From contig DATAZV010000015.1 of the NCBI GenBank assembly GCA_036271855.1, positions 1 to 18,531 on the forward strand: a stretch of DNA of 18,531 nucleotides. Reading direction: 5' to 3'. This DNA is from JAQGMJ01 sp036271855. GTDB taxonomy: Bacteria > Pseudomonadota > Gammaproteobacteria > Burkholderiales > JAEUOS01. The notes beneath the pieces were generated by a model, which made no database searches, was not told where the DNA came from, and saw only the letters and a list, made by a program, of their open reading frames with translations. This document shows positions 7,241 to 13,567 of this stretch, piece after piece. The position numbers and the translations under genes were made by a program. Position 1 is the stretch's first letter; every line of letters begins with the position of its first letter.

Positions 7241-7423
7241 ATGGCTGAGAAGAAAACTCTGAAGGTAACGCTGGTCAAGAGCCCGAACGGCACCAGCGAA
7301 AAGCACCGTGCCGCCGTCCGCGGCCTGGGGCTGCGTCGCCTCAACTCCACGCGCGTGCTCGAAGACACGCCCGCGGTGCGCGGCATGATCAACCAGGTGT
7401 ATTACCTGGTCAAGGCTGAATAA
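7241..7423 (+). CDS. rpmD: 50S ribosomal protein L30
   Basis: L30 is a small two-domain protein of the large subunit, absent in some bacteria but present here. The product has 60 residues, standard length. It includes VTLVKSPNGTSEKHRAAVRG and the LGLRRLNSTRVLEDTPAVRG core ending in the dimer-like QVYYLVK strand. It lies 9 bp after rpsE. The following 59-bp gap before rplO is longer than most spacers in this cluster and contains a hairpin. Confidence 0.97.
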   Translation: MAEKKTLKVTLVKSPNGTSEKHRAAVRGLGLRRLNSTRVLEDTPAVRGMINQVYYLVKAE

Positions 7424-7442
7424 ATCAACGGTTAAAGCGGAT

Positions 7443-7466
7443 CGGCGGCTGATCAGTCAGGCGCCG
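7443..7466 (+). promoter_or_regulatory. Intercistronic hairpin upstream of rplO
   Basis: CGGCG (7443-7447) pairs with CGCCG (7462-7466). Inside, after one G/G mismatch, CTGA (7449-7452) pairs with TCAG (7457-7460) around a TCAG tetraloop. The structure ends 16 bases before the rplO ATG, upstream of its GGGG ribosome binding site (7474-7477). It could set the rplO initiation rate or be an RNA processing or protein-binding site. No poly-T follows, so it is not a terminator. The function is inferred from position only. Confidence 0.4.
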
Positions 7467-7482
7467 CTTCACGGGGAATCGC

Positions 7483-7962
7483 ATGAAACTCAACACCATC
7501 AAACCTGCCGAAGGCGCCAAGCACGCCAAGCGCCGTGTCGCGCGCGGCATGGGCTCGGGCCTGGGCAAGACCGCCGGGCGCGGCCACAACGGCCAGAAGT
7601 CCCGTTCGGGCGGCTTTCACAAGGTCGGCTTTGAAGGCGGCCAGATGCCCCTGCAGCGCCGTCTGCCGAAGCGTGGCTTTTTCTCGCTGACGCGTGAATT
7701 CGTCGCCGAAGTGCGCCTGGATGAGATCGAGCGCCTTGAAGCCGCCGAGATTACCCTCGATATATTGAAGCTGGCGGGTGTGGTGCCGGTGATGTCGATC
7801 CGCGCCAAAGTAATCCTGTCGGGCAAGCTGACCCGCAAGGTGGCCCTGAATGGCGTTCACGCCACCAAGGGCGCCAAGGCGGCGATCGAAGCCGCCGGCG
7901 GCAGCGTTGCCGACATTGAAGTCCCGCCGAAGGTGCGCAAGCTCCCGGCCAAGACCAAATAA
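7483..7962 (+). CDS. rplO: 50S ribosomal protein L15 with short C-terminal extension
   Basis: L15 joins 23S rRNA domains late in 50S assembly. The product has 159 residues, against about 144 in E. coli. The glycine-rich N-terminus (RGMGSGLGKTAGRGHNGQKS) and the QMPLQRRLPKRGF block are canonical. The conserved fold ends near AIEAAGGSVAD; about 16 further residues (VPPKVRKLPAKTK-type, basic) extend it. The ATG is preceded by GGGG (7474-7477). The gene leads directly into secY. Confidence 0.98.
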   Translation: MKLNTIKPAEGAKHAKRRVARGMGSGLGKTAGRGHNGQKSRSGGFHKVGFEGGQMPLQRRLPKRGFFSLTREFVAEVRLDEIERLEAAEITLDILKLAGVVPVMSIRAKVILSGKLTRKVALNGVHATKGAKAAIEAAGGSVADIEVPPKVRKLPAKTK

Positions 7963-8002
7963 GCAGCAGAGTAAGTACTAACACGGACAACGGAGCGAAT
8001 CG

Positions 8003-9319
8003 GTGGCAACTGACGCAATGGCGATAGCCAAATCAGGTAAATTCGGCGACTTGAAGCGCCGCTTTACCTTTTTGGTGCTGGCGCTGGTCGTCTACCGTAT
8101 CGGTGCGCACATTCCGGTACCGGGGATCGACCCCGCCGTGCTGGCCGACCAGTTCAGCAAGAACAAGGAAGGCCTGCTGGGCATGTTCAACATGTTCTCC
8201 GGCGGCGCGCTGGCGCGTTTCACCATTTTCGCCCTGGGCATCATGCCCTACATCTCCTCTTCCATCATCATGCAGCTGATGAGCGTGGTTTACCCGCCCT
8301 TCGAAGCGCTGAAAAAGGAAGGCGAGTCCGGACGCCGCAAGATCACCCAGTACACCCGCTACGCGACTGTTGCCTTGGCCTTCGTGCAGGCGCTGGGCAT
8401 ATCGATCGCGCTCGAACACCAGCCGGGTCTGGTGCTGGATCCCGGCCTGCTGTTCCGTGTCACCACCGTCGTCACGCTGGTCACCGGCACCATGTTCCTG
8501 ATGTGGCTGGGCGAGCAGATCACCGAACGCGGCCTGGGCAACGGCATCTCGATGATCATTTTCAGCGGCATCGCCGCCGGCCTGCCGAACGCCGTCGGCG
8601 GCCTGCTCGAGCTGGTGCGCAACGGCGCCATGGGTCCGCTGGCGGTGCTGTTCATCCTCGCCCTGGTGGTGGCGGTCACTTTCGCCGTGGTATTCGTCGA
8701 GCGCGGCCAGCGCCGCATTTTGGTGAACTACGCCAAGCGCCAGGTCGGCAACCGCATCATGTCCGGCCAGTCCTCGCACCTGCCGCTCAAGCTCAACATG
8801 TCGGGCGTGATCCCGCCGATTTTCGCTTCCTCGATCATCCTGTTCCCGGCCACGCTGACCAGCTGGTTCTCCTCCGGCGACTCGATGCGCTGGCTGAAGG
8901 ACATCGCCGGCACCCTGACCCCGGGCCAGCCGATCTACGTCATGCTGTACGCCACCGCGATCATCTTTTTCTGCTTTTTCTATACCGCGCTGGTGTTCAA
9001 CAGCAAGGAAACGGCGGACAACCTGAAAAAGAGCGGCGCCTTCGTGCCGGGTATCCGTCCGGGCGAGCAGACCGCGAAATACATCGACAAGATTCTCATG
9101 CGCTTGACGCTCAGTGGTGCGCTTTACGTCACCCTGGTGTGCCTGCTGCCCGAGTTCCTGATCCTCAAATACAACGTGCCGTTCAATTTCGGCGGCACCT
9201 CGCTTCTGATTATCGTGGTGGTGACGATGGACTTCATGGCCCAGGTGCAGGCCTACATCATGTCGCACCAATACGAATCGCTGCTGAAAAAGGCGAATTT
9301 CAAGGGCGGGATGTTCTAA
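8003..9319 (+). CDS. secY: Protein translocase subunit SecY
   Basis: SecY is the ten-helix channel subunit of the SecYEG translocase in the inner membrane, exporting unfolded preproteins and inserting membrane proteins with SecA or the ribosome. The product has 438 residues. Signature segments are the LGIMPYISSSIIMQLM helix 2 region, ERGLGNGISMIIFSGI, the QRRILVNYAKRQVG cytosolic loop, and SHQYESLLKKANFKG at the C-terminus. A GTG start at 8003 is chosen: GGAG (7992-7995) lies 7 bases upstream, and the MATxAxAIAKSGKFGDLKRR-type N-terminus fits betaproteobacterial SecY. An ATG at 8018 would lack a ribosome binding site. Confidence 0.97.
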   Translation: MATDAMAIAKSGKFGDLKRRFTFLVLALVVYRIGAHIPVPGIDPAVLADQFSKNKEGLLGMFNMFSGGALARFTIFALGIMPYISSSIIMQLMSVVYPPFEALKKEGESGRRKITQYTRYATVALAFVQALGISIALEHQPGLVLDPGLLFRVTTVVTLVTGTMFLMWLGEQITERGLGNGISMIIFSGIAAGLPNAVGGLLELVRNGAMGPLAVLFILALVVAVTFAVVFVERGQRRILVNYAKRQVGNRIMSGQSSHLPLKLNMSGVIPPIFASSIILFPATLTSWFSSGDSMRWLKDIAGTLTPGQPIYVMLYATAIIFFCFFYTALVFNSKETADNLKKSGAFVPGIRPGEQTAKYIDKILMRLTLSGALYVTLVCLLPEFLILKYNVPFNFGGTSLLIIVVVTMDFMAQVQAYIMSHQYESLLKKANFKGGMF

Positions 9320-9360
9320 ACAGCCCCAGGGCTTAAGAAGACGGTGGCGGAGTCTGCGCC

Positions 9361-9402
9361 GGTGATTTGACCAAGGGGCGGATGGTTTTCCGCGCCAAGT
9401 AA
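9361..9402 (+). pseudogene. infA: Decayed infA remnant (translation initiation factor IF-1)
   Basis: The 116-bp gap between secY and rpmJ is where many betaproteobacteria carry infA, about 72 codons long. Only a tail remains: codons 9361-9399 read GDLTKGRMVFRAK followed by TAA at 9400-9402. That closely matches the usual IF-1 C-terminus, of the type PYDLxKGRIVFRAK. In this frame a TAA at 9334-9336 blocks anything upstream and no start codon with a ribosome binding site is present. The preceding bases 9338-9361, read one frame away, give KTVAESAP, loosely like the KVTVELxP that precedes it in IF-1, so a 1-nt deletion may also be present; that part is tentative. A working infA would have to be elsewhere. 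Confidence 0.62.
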
Positions 9403-9435
9403 CAAGATGGAACTGAGAGAAAAGTCGAGGGCATC

Positions 9436-9549
9436 ATGAAAGTACTGGCTTCGGTGAAACGGATTTGCCGCAATTGCAAAGTGATCAAGCGCAAGGGCGT
9501 GGTGCGTGTCATCTGCACCGACCCGCGGCATAAGCAGCGCCAGGGCTGA
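9436..9549 (+). CDS. rpmJ: 50S ribosomal protein L36
   Basis: L36 is the smallest ribosomal protein and stabilises 23S rRNA near the peptidyl transferase base. The product has 37 residues: it starts MKVLASVKRICRNCKVIKRK and ends DPRHKQRQG. Cys11, Cys14, Cys27 and His32 form the zinc ribbon, so this is the zinc-containing form. GAGGG (9427-9431) supports the ATG. The flanking order secY - (infA remnant) - rpmJ - rpsM is the normal one apart from the lost infA. Confidence 0.96.
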   Translation: MKVLASVKRICRNCKVIKRKGVVRVICTDPRHKQRQG

Positions 9550-9596
9550 TAGCCCCAGGCATCGCTGACTACAGAATATAGTTCGAAGGACACGAC

Positions 9597-9965
9597 ATGG
9601 CTCGTATCGCAGGCATCAACATCCCGAATCATCAACACGCGGAAATCGCGCTGACGTCGATCTACGGCATCGGCCGTGCGCGCGCGCGCGCGATCTGCGG
9701 CGCCTCCGGCGTCGCGACCAACCTGAAGATGAAGGACCTGACCGACGCGCAAGTGGACAAGCTGCGCGAACAGGTCGGCAAATTCATCGTCGAAGGCGAC
9801 CTGCGCCGCGAAGTGTCGATGAACATCAAGCGTCTGATGGACCTGGGCTGCTACCGCGGCATGCGCCACAAGCGCGGCCTGCCGGTGCGTGGCCAGCGTA
9901 CCCGCACCAACGCCCGCACCCGCAAGGGTCCGCGCAAGGCGCGTAACGCCATCGCCGGCAAATAA
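9597..9965 (+). CDS. rpsM: 30S ribosomal protein S13
   Basis: S13 in the 30S head forms bridges to L5 and contacts the P-site tRNA through its basic tail. The product has 122 residues. It starts MARIAGINIPNHQHAEIALT, holds the helix-two-turn-helix region with EGDLRREVSMNIKRLMDLGCYRG, and ends in the basic RGQRTRTNARTRKGPRKAR tail. AAGGA (9586-9590) lies 6 bases before the ATG. Codons for RARARA give a 17-bp alternating purine/pyrimidine GC run (9676-9692). It opens the alpha cluster; no convincing promoter is visible in the 47-bp gap upstream. Confidence 0.98.
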   Translation: MARIAGINIPNHQHAEIALTSIYGIGRARARAICGASGVATNLKMKDLTDAQVDKLREQVGKFIVEGDLRREVSMNIKRLMDLGCYRGMRHKRGLPVRGQRTRTNARTRKGPRKARNAIAGK

Positions 9966-10008
9966 GCCCTTTATTGCCGAGTCCATCGCAAAGTAGGAAC
10001 TAGAAGAT

Positions 10009-10419
10009 ATGGCTACCAACAAGCAGCAACAGAACACCGCCGCAACCCGGGTGCGCAAGAAGGTGAAGAAGAACGTCGCGGAGGGCATCGCCCACATCCA
10101 CGCCTCGTTCAACAACACCATCATCACCATCACCGACCGCCAGGGCAACGCCCTGTCGTGGGCAACCTCCGGTGGCCAGGGTTTCAAGGGCTCGCGCAAG
10201 TCCACCCCGTTCGCCGCCCAGGTGGCTGCGGAAGTGGCGGGCAAGGTCGCGGTCGAATGCGGTGTGAAGAATCTCGAAGTGCGCATCAAGGGACCCGGCC
10301 CCGGCCGCGAATCCTCGGTGCGCGCCTTGAATGCGCTGGGGATGAAGATCACCAGCATCACCGACGTGACGCCGGTACCGCACAACGGGTGCCGGCCTCC
10401 CAAGCGCCGCCGCATCTAA
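10009..10419 (+). CDS. rpsK: 30S ribosomal protein S11
   Basis: S11 lies in the platform of the small subunit next to the E-site mRNA path. The product has 136 residues. Canonical blocks are GIAHIHASFNNTIITITD, ALSWATSGGQGFKGSRKSTP, and the C-terminal VTPVPHNGCRPPKRRR, which contains the Asn-Gly dipeptide known to form isoaspartate in E. coli S11. AGGA (9996-9999) precedes the ATG by 9 bases. A structured 115-bp gap separates it from rpsD. Confidence 0.98.
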   Translation: MATNKQQQNTAATRVRKKVKKNVAEGIAHIHASFNNTIITITDRQGNALSWATSGGQGFKGSRKSTPFAAQVAAEVAGKVAVECGVKNLEVRIKGPGPGRESSVRALNALGMKITSITDVTPVPHNGCRPPKRRRI

Positions 10420-10425
10420 AGTATC

Positions 10426-10443
10426 GCTTGCCTTACGGCAAGC
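10426..10443 (+). promoter_or_regulatory. Hairpin directly after rpsK
   Basis: GCTTGCC (10426-10432) pairs perfectly with GGCAAGC (10437-10443) around a TTAC loop, 6 bases after the rpsK stop. Its core, GCCTTACGGC (10430-10439), is repeated exactly at 10463-10472 in the apex of the next hairpin. The repeated stem-loop tip suggests either a shared binding determinant or a duplicated element. It is not followed by a T-run. Confidence 0.5.
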
Positions 10444-10449
10444 ATGGAT

Positions 10450-10492
10450 GCGGAGGGGGTTCGCCTTACGGCTGGCCCCTTTGCGGTTTTTT
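10450..10492 (+). terminator. Terminator-like attenuator between rpsK and rpsD
   Basis: GCGGAGGGG (10450-10458) can pair with CCCCTTTGC (10476-10484) as nine consecutive pairs including two G-U. Above an internal loop, GCC / GGC (10463-10465, 10470-10472) closes a TTAC loop. Two bases after the stem comes TTTTTT (10487-10492). This is the layout of an intrinsic terminator, yet it sits inside an operon with rpsD, rpoA and rplQ downstream, so partial termination or regulated read-through is inferred. Pairing was worked out by eye, without energies. Confidence 0.5.
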
Positions 10493-10534
10493 GGCGTCGA
10501 AGACCCGGTTGTGAATTTTAGGGAATAGTTGAAC

Positions 10535-11158
10535 ATGGCTCGTTATACCGGCCCAAAATGCAAGCTCTCGCGCCGCGAGGGAACTGATCTTTTTCTGAAA
10601 AGCGCGCGCAAGGCGTACGCCGACAAGTGCCGTTCCGAGGTCGCCCCCGGCCAGCACGGTGCCAAGTCCGGCCAGCGCCTGTCCGATTACGGCAAGCAGC
10701 TGCGTGAAAAGCAGAAGGTGCGCCGCACCTACGGCATCATGGAGCGGCAGTTCCGCAAGTATTACGCCGAAGCGGTGCGCCGCAAGGGCAATACCGGCGA
10801 GAACCTGCTGCACATTCTCGAGACCCGTTTCGACAACGTCGTCTATCGCATGGGCTTCGGTTCGACCCGCGCGGAAGCGCGCCAGCTGGTCGGCCACAAG
10901 TCACTGGCGGTCAACGGCATCACCGTGAACATCCCGTCGATGCAGATCAAGGTCGGCGACGTGATCACCGTGCGCGACAAGTCCAAGGGTCAGCTGCGCA
11001 TCAAGGACGCGCTGTCGCTCGCCGGCCAGTCAGGCTTCCCCGCGTGGGTTGAAGTCGACGCCGACAAGATGACCGGCACCTTCAAGGCCCTGCCGGATCG
11101 CGGCGAGATCGCCCAGGACATCAACGAATCCCTGGTGGTCGAACTGTATTCGCGTTAA
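10535..11158 (+). CDS. rpsD: 30S ribosomal protein S4
   Basis: S4 is a primary 16S rRNA binding protein, nucleates 30S assembly and affects decoding accuracy; in E. coli it also represses the alpha operon. The product has 207 residues. It starts MARYTGPKCKLSRREGTDLF, with the S4 RNA-binding domain at about 97-160 (RFDNVVYRMGFGSTRAEARQ) and ends DINESLVVELYSR. Only Cys9 and Cys32 are present, so this is a zinc-free form. The frame has an ATG six bases earlier (10529), but the conserved N-terminus and the AGGGAA element at 10520-10525 favour 10535. Confidence 0.97.
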   Translation: MARYTGPKCKLSRREGTDLFLKSARKAYADKCRSEVAPGQHGAKSGQRLSDYGKQLREKQKVRRTYGIMERQFRKYYAEAVRRKGNTGENLLHILETRFDNVVYRMGFGSTRAEARQLVGHKSLAVNGITVNIPSMQIKVGDVITVRDKSKGQLRIKDALSLAGQSGFPAWVEVDADKMTGTFKALPDRGEIAQDINESLVVELYSR

Positions 11159-11165
11159 GCGGCAT

Positions 11166-11186
11166 CGCGGCTGTTGACCAGCCGCG
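11166..11186 (+). promoter_or_regulatory. Perfect 8-bp hairpin in the rpsD-rpoA gap
   Basis: CGCGGCTG (11166-11173) and CAGCCGCG (11179-11186) are exact inverse complements with a 5-base loop TTGAC. It begins 8 bases after the rpsD stop. The only T-run (11213-11218) is 26 bases downstream and separated by unrelated sequence, so termination is unlikely. It may protect the 3' end of upstream mRNA or mark a processing site that uncouples rpoA from the ribosomal genes. The function is inferred. Confidence 0.45.
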
Positions 11187-11230
11187 TGTCGTAGCAATGC
11201 CCCCGGCAAAAATTTTTTCGGAAGGATCAC

Positions 11231-12211
11231 ATGGCTAATACGGGTTTTCTGAAGCCGAAGATCGTCAACGTGGAAGCGGTCGGACCGTCCCACGCCAAGG
11301 TGACGATGGAGCCCTTCGAGCGTGGCTACGGCCATACGCTCGGCAATGCGCTGCGCCGCGTGCTGCTCTCTTCGATGACCGGCTATGCGCCGACCGAAGT
11401 GACCATCGCGGGCGTCGTGCATGAATACTCGACCATCGAAGGCGTGCAGGAAGACGTCGTCGACATCCTGCTCAACCTCAAGGGCGTGGTGCTCAAGCTG
11501 CACAACCGCGACGAGGCGCTGCTCACGCTCAAGAAGTCGGGCCTGGGCGCCGTCACCGCGCGCGACATCGAAGTTTCGCACGATGTCGAAATCGTCAATC
11601 CGGATCACGTCATCGCCCACCTCGCCGCCAACGGCAAGGTCGACATGCAGATCAAGGTGGAAAAGGGCCGCGGCTACGTCCCCGGCAACGTGCGCATCGT
11701 CGGCGACGAAGAGTCCAAGGCGATCGGCAAGATCGTGCTGGACGCTTCCTACAGCCCGGTGCGCCGCGTCTCGTATGCGGTGGAATCGGCGCGCGTCGAA
11801 CAGCGTACCGACCTCGACCGCCTGGTGGTGGACATCGAAACCAACGGCGTGATTGAGCCGGAAGACGCGGTGCGTCAAGCCGCGCGCATCCTGGTCGACC
11901 AGCTGTCGGTGTTCGCCGCGCTCGAAGGCACCGCGATCTCGGCCGACGTGCCGAAGTCGCCGACCGTCGACCCGATCCTGCTGCGCCCGGTCGACGACCT
12001 GGAGCTGACGGTGCGTTCGGCCAACTGCCTGAAGGCCGAAAACATCTATTACATCGGTGACCTGATCCAGCGCACGGAAAACGAGCTGCTGAAGACGCCG
12101 AACCTGGGCCGCAAGTCGCTCAACGAGATCAAGGAAGTGCTGGCTTCACGCGGCCTCACCTTGGGAATGAAACTTGAAAACTGGCCGCCGGCCGGTCTCG
12201 AAAAAGTATAA
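11231..12211 (+). CDS. rpoA: DNA-directed RNA polymerase subunit alpha
   Basis: The alpha subunit dimerises to scaffold beta and beta' and contacts upstream DNA and activators. The product has 326 residues. The N-terminal assembly domain (1 to about 235) contains ERGYGHTLGNALRRVLLSSM and the PVRRVSYAVESARVEQRTD block. A linker follows, then the C-terminal domain with DDLELTVRSANCLKAENIYY; Arg262 corresponds to E. coli Arg265, the main UP-element contact. The C-terminus ENWPPAGLEKV is of proteobacterial type. AAGGA (11222-11226) lies 4 bases before the ATG. Confidence 0.98.
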   Translation: MANTGFLKPKIVNVEAVGPSHAKVTMEPFERGYGHTLGNALRRVLLSSMTGYAPTEVTIAGVVHEYSTIEGVQEDVVDILLNLKGVVLKLHNRDEALLTLKKSGLGAVTARDIEVSHDVEIVNPDHVIAHLAANGKVDMQIKVEKGRGYVPGNVRIVGDEESKAIGKIVLDASYSPVRRVSYAVESARVEQRTDLDRLVVDIETNGVIEPEDAVRQAARILVDQLSVFAALEGTAISADVPKSPTVDPILLRPVDDLELTVRSANCLKAENIYYIGDLIQRTENELLKTPNLGRKSLNEIKEVLASRGLTLGMKLENWPPAGLEKV

Positions 12212-12221
12212 GGGTGTCATC

Positions 12222-12617
12222 ATGCGTCACGGACACGGACTACGTAAACTCAACCGCACCTCGTCGCATCGCCTGGCGATGCTGCGCAACATGACGGTCT
12301 CCCTGCTCAAGCACGAGGTCATCAAGACCACGCTGCCGAAGGCAAAGGAACTGCGTATGGTCGCGGAACCCATCATCACTCTCGGGAAGAACCCGTCGCT
12401 TGCCAACAAGCGCCTGGCTTTCTCCCGCCTGCGCGACCGCGACATGGTGGTCAAGCTGTTCGCCGAAATCGGCCCGCGCTACGCGGCCCGCAACGGCGGC
12501 TACCTGCGCATCCTGAAGTACGGCTTCCGCAAGGGCGACAACGCCCCGATGGCGCTGATCGAACTGATGGACCGCCCGGACGGCGACGTCCCAGCGGCCG
12601 AAACCACCGGCTCGTAA
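12222..12617 (+). CDS. rplQ: 50S ribosomal protein L17
   Basis: L17 sits near the tunnel exit of the large subunit. The product has 131 residues. It starts MRHGHGLRKLNRTSSHRLAM, with the family block LLKHEVIKTTLPKAKELR, and ends in an acidic/Ala-rich tail. The frame is open back to 12174 inside rpoA, but the AAGGGTG element (12210-12216) overlapping the rpoA stop and the conserved N-terminus fix the start at 12222. It is the last ribosomal gene, followed by a strong terminator. Confidence 0.98.
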   Translation: MRHGHGLRKLNRTSSHRLAMLRNMTVSLLKHEVIKTTLPKAKELRMVAEPIITLGKNPSLANKRLAFSRLRDRDMVVKLFAEIGPRYAARNGGYLRILKYGFRKGDNAPMALIELMDRPDGDVPAAETTGS

Positions 12618-12631
12618 AGCGGCGGTATTGC

Positions 12632-12659
12632 AAAAAAGCCGGGCATGCCCGGCTTTTTT
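12632..12659 (+). terminator. Rho-independent terminator after rplQ
   Basis: A perfect 28-bp palindrome: six A, AGCCGGG-type stem with a CATG turn, and six T (AAAAAAGCCGGGC / GCCCGGCTTTTTT). It begins 15 bases after the rplQ stop. A run of T with one G continues to 12664. The symmetry means it could also terminate transcription from the opposite strand. It marks the end of the alpha cluster. Confidence 0.93.
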
Positions 12660-12739
12660 GTTTTGTGCGGCCGCGCGGGTTCTCCTCGGGGCTGCGCCGG
12701 CGCCTCCTGTCGTAAACAGCGTCGATCCGCCATGCAAGA

Positions 12740-12769
12740 TTGATCCGCGCCCGCCTGAACCGCTACACT
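12740..12769 (+). promoter_or_regulatory. Candidate promoter of the class II aldolase gene
   Basis: TTGATC (12740-12745) and TACACT (12764-12769) are separated by 18 bp, each matching consensus at four of six positions. The start would be near 12776, giving a leader of about 30 nt with a GGAG (12796-12799) ribosome binding site 7 bases before the ATG at 12807. It lies downstream of the rplQ terminator, so the aldolase gene needs its own promoter. No other element is evident between 12665 and 12739, which is plain GC-rich sequence. Confidence 0.5.
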
Positions 12770-12806
12770 TGCCCGCGCAACCCATACCGAACCCGGAGAA
12801 AAAACC

Positions 12807-13529
12807 ATGAGTGACGCATCCACGCTCGCCACCCTGATCGACGACCTGGTCGCCGCCAACCGCATCCTCGCCGAGCAGGGCGTGGTCGACGGCTATGGCC
12901 ACGTCAGCGCCCGCGTCCCCGGCAAGGCCGACCGCTACCTGCTGTCGCGCTCGCTCGCCCCTGCCGCCGTCACCGCCGACGACATCATGGAATACGACCT
13001 CGACAGCAACCCGGTCGACCAGCGCGGCCGCGGCATGTACCTGGAGCGTTTCATCCACGGCGAGATCTACCGCAAGCGCCCCGATGTGCACGCAGTGGTG
13101 CACAACCACTCGCCCTCGGTAATCCCCTTCGGCATCGCCCCCGTGCCGATGCAGGCCGTCTATCACATGAGCGGTTTTGTCGCCGCCGGCATTCCGATTT
13201 ATGAGATCCGCGACAAGGACGGCCCGGCCACCGACATGCTGATCCGCACCGGCCCTCTCGGCCGTTCGCTGGCTGACGTGCTCGGCGTCCAGCCCGCCGC
13301 GCTGATGCGCGGCCACGGCGCCGTGGTGGTCGCCCCCAGCGTCTCGCTGGTGGTGGCACGCAGCGTCTACCTCGAAATGAATGCGCGTCTGCAAATGCAG
13401 GCGCTGCAGATTGCCGGCCCCGGCGGCAAGATCAACTACCTCACGCCCGAAGAAGGCGTGGCGGCGGTGGAAAGCAACGACTTCCTGCGCGCCTGGGACC
13501 TGTGGCGCAAAAAAGCACTCGGCAAGTAA
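12807..13529 (+). CDS. Class II aldolase/adducin family protein
   Basis: The product has 240 residues and belongs to the zinc-dependent class II aldolase/adducin family, which includes fuculose-phosphate aldolase, ribulose-5-phosphate 4-epimerase and some aromatic-acid decarboxylases. Seen: the N-terminal GYGHVSARVPG motif (29-39), Glu80 at the catalytic acid position, the zinc pair His99 and His101 in VHNHSP, and third ligand His170 in MRGHGAVVV. No signal peptide is evident, so it is cytosolic. Its own promoter candidate lies upstream and fxsA is convergent 27 bp away. The substrate cannot be read from the sequence; a decarboxylase or aldolase acting on a hydroxy acid or sugar phosphate is possible. 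Confidence 0.9.
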   Translation: MSDASTLATLIDDLVAANRILAEQGVVDGYGHVSARVPGKADRYLLSRSLAPAAVTADDIMEYDLDSNPVDQRGRGMYLERFIHGEIYRKRPDVHAVVHNHSPSVIPFGIAPVPMQAVYHMSGFVAAGIPIYEIRDKDGPATDMLIRTGPLGRSLADVLGVQPAALMRGHGAVVVAPSVSLVVARSVYLEMNARLQMQALQIAGPGGKINYLTPEEGVAAVESNDFLRAWDLWRKKALGK

Positions 13530-13548
13530 GGACGTTGTAACGGCGCGG

Positions 13549-13567
13549 CGCGCCCCTCAAGGGCGCG
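13549..13567. repeat. Inverted repeat between convergent genes
   Basis: CGCGCCC (13549-13555) and GGGCGCG (13561-13567) are exact inverse complements with a 5-base gap. It lies between the aldolase stop and the end of fxsA and overlaps the last codons of fxsA. No T-run follows on either strand, so any role as a terminator for the two converging transcripts is weak. Confidence 0.45.

Noticed and set aside
5750..7306. A 518-codon open frame on the minus strand opposite rplF-rpmD
   Set aside because: It is fully antisense to five conserved ribosomal genes, is His/Ala/Gly rich as expected from the complementary codons of high-GC genes, and has no recognisable domain.
8033..9271. A 412-codon minus-strand frame opposite secY
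   Set aside because: It mirrors the SecY coding sequence, with composition typical of antisense frames and no motif of its own.
9322..9559. Direct repeat AGCCCCAGG at 9322-9330 and 9551-9559 flanking the infA remnant and rpmJ
   Set aside because: Nine bases in GC-rich DNA can recur by chance; no mobile element or target duplication surrounds it, and it does not mark the deletion endpoints.
9577..9582. TATAGT upstream of rpsM as an alpha-operon promoter
   Set aside because: The -10 is acceptable but nothing like a -35 occurs 15-19 bp upstream, and the spacing to the ribosome binding site is too short to be convincing.
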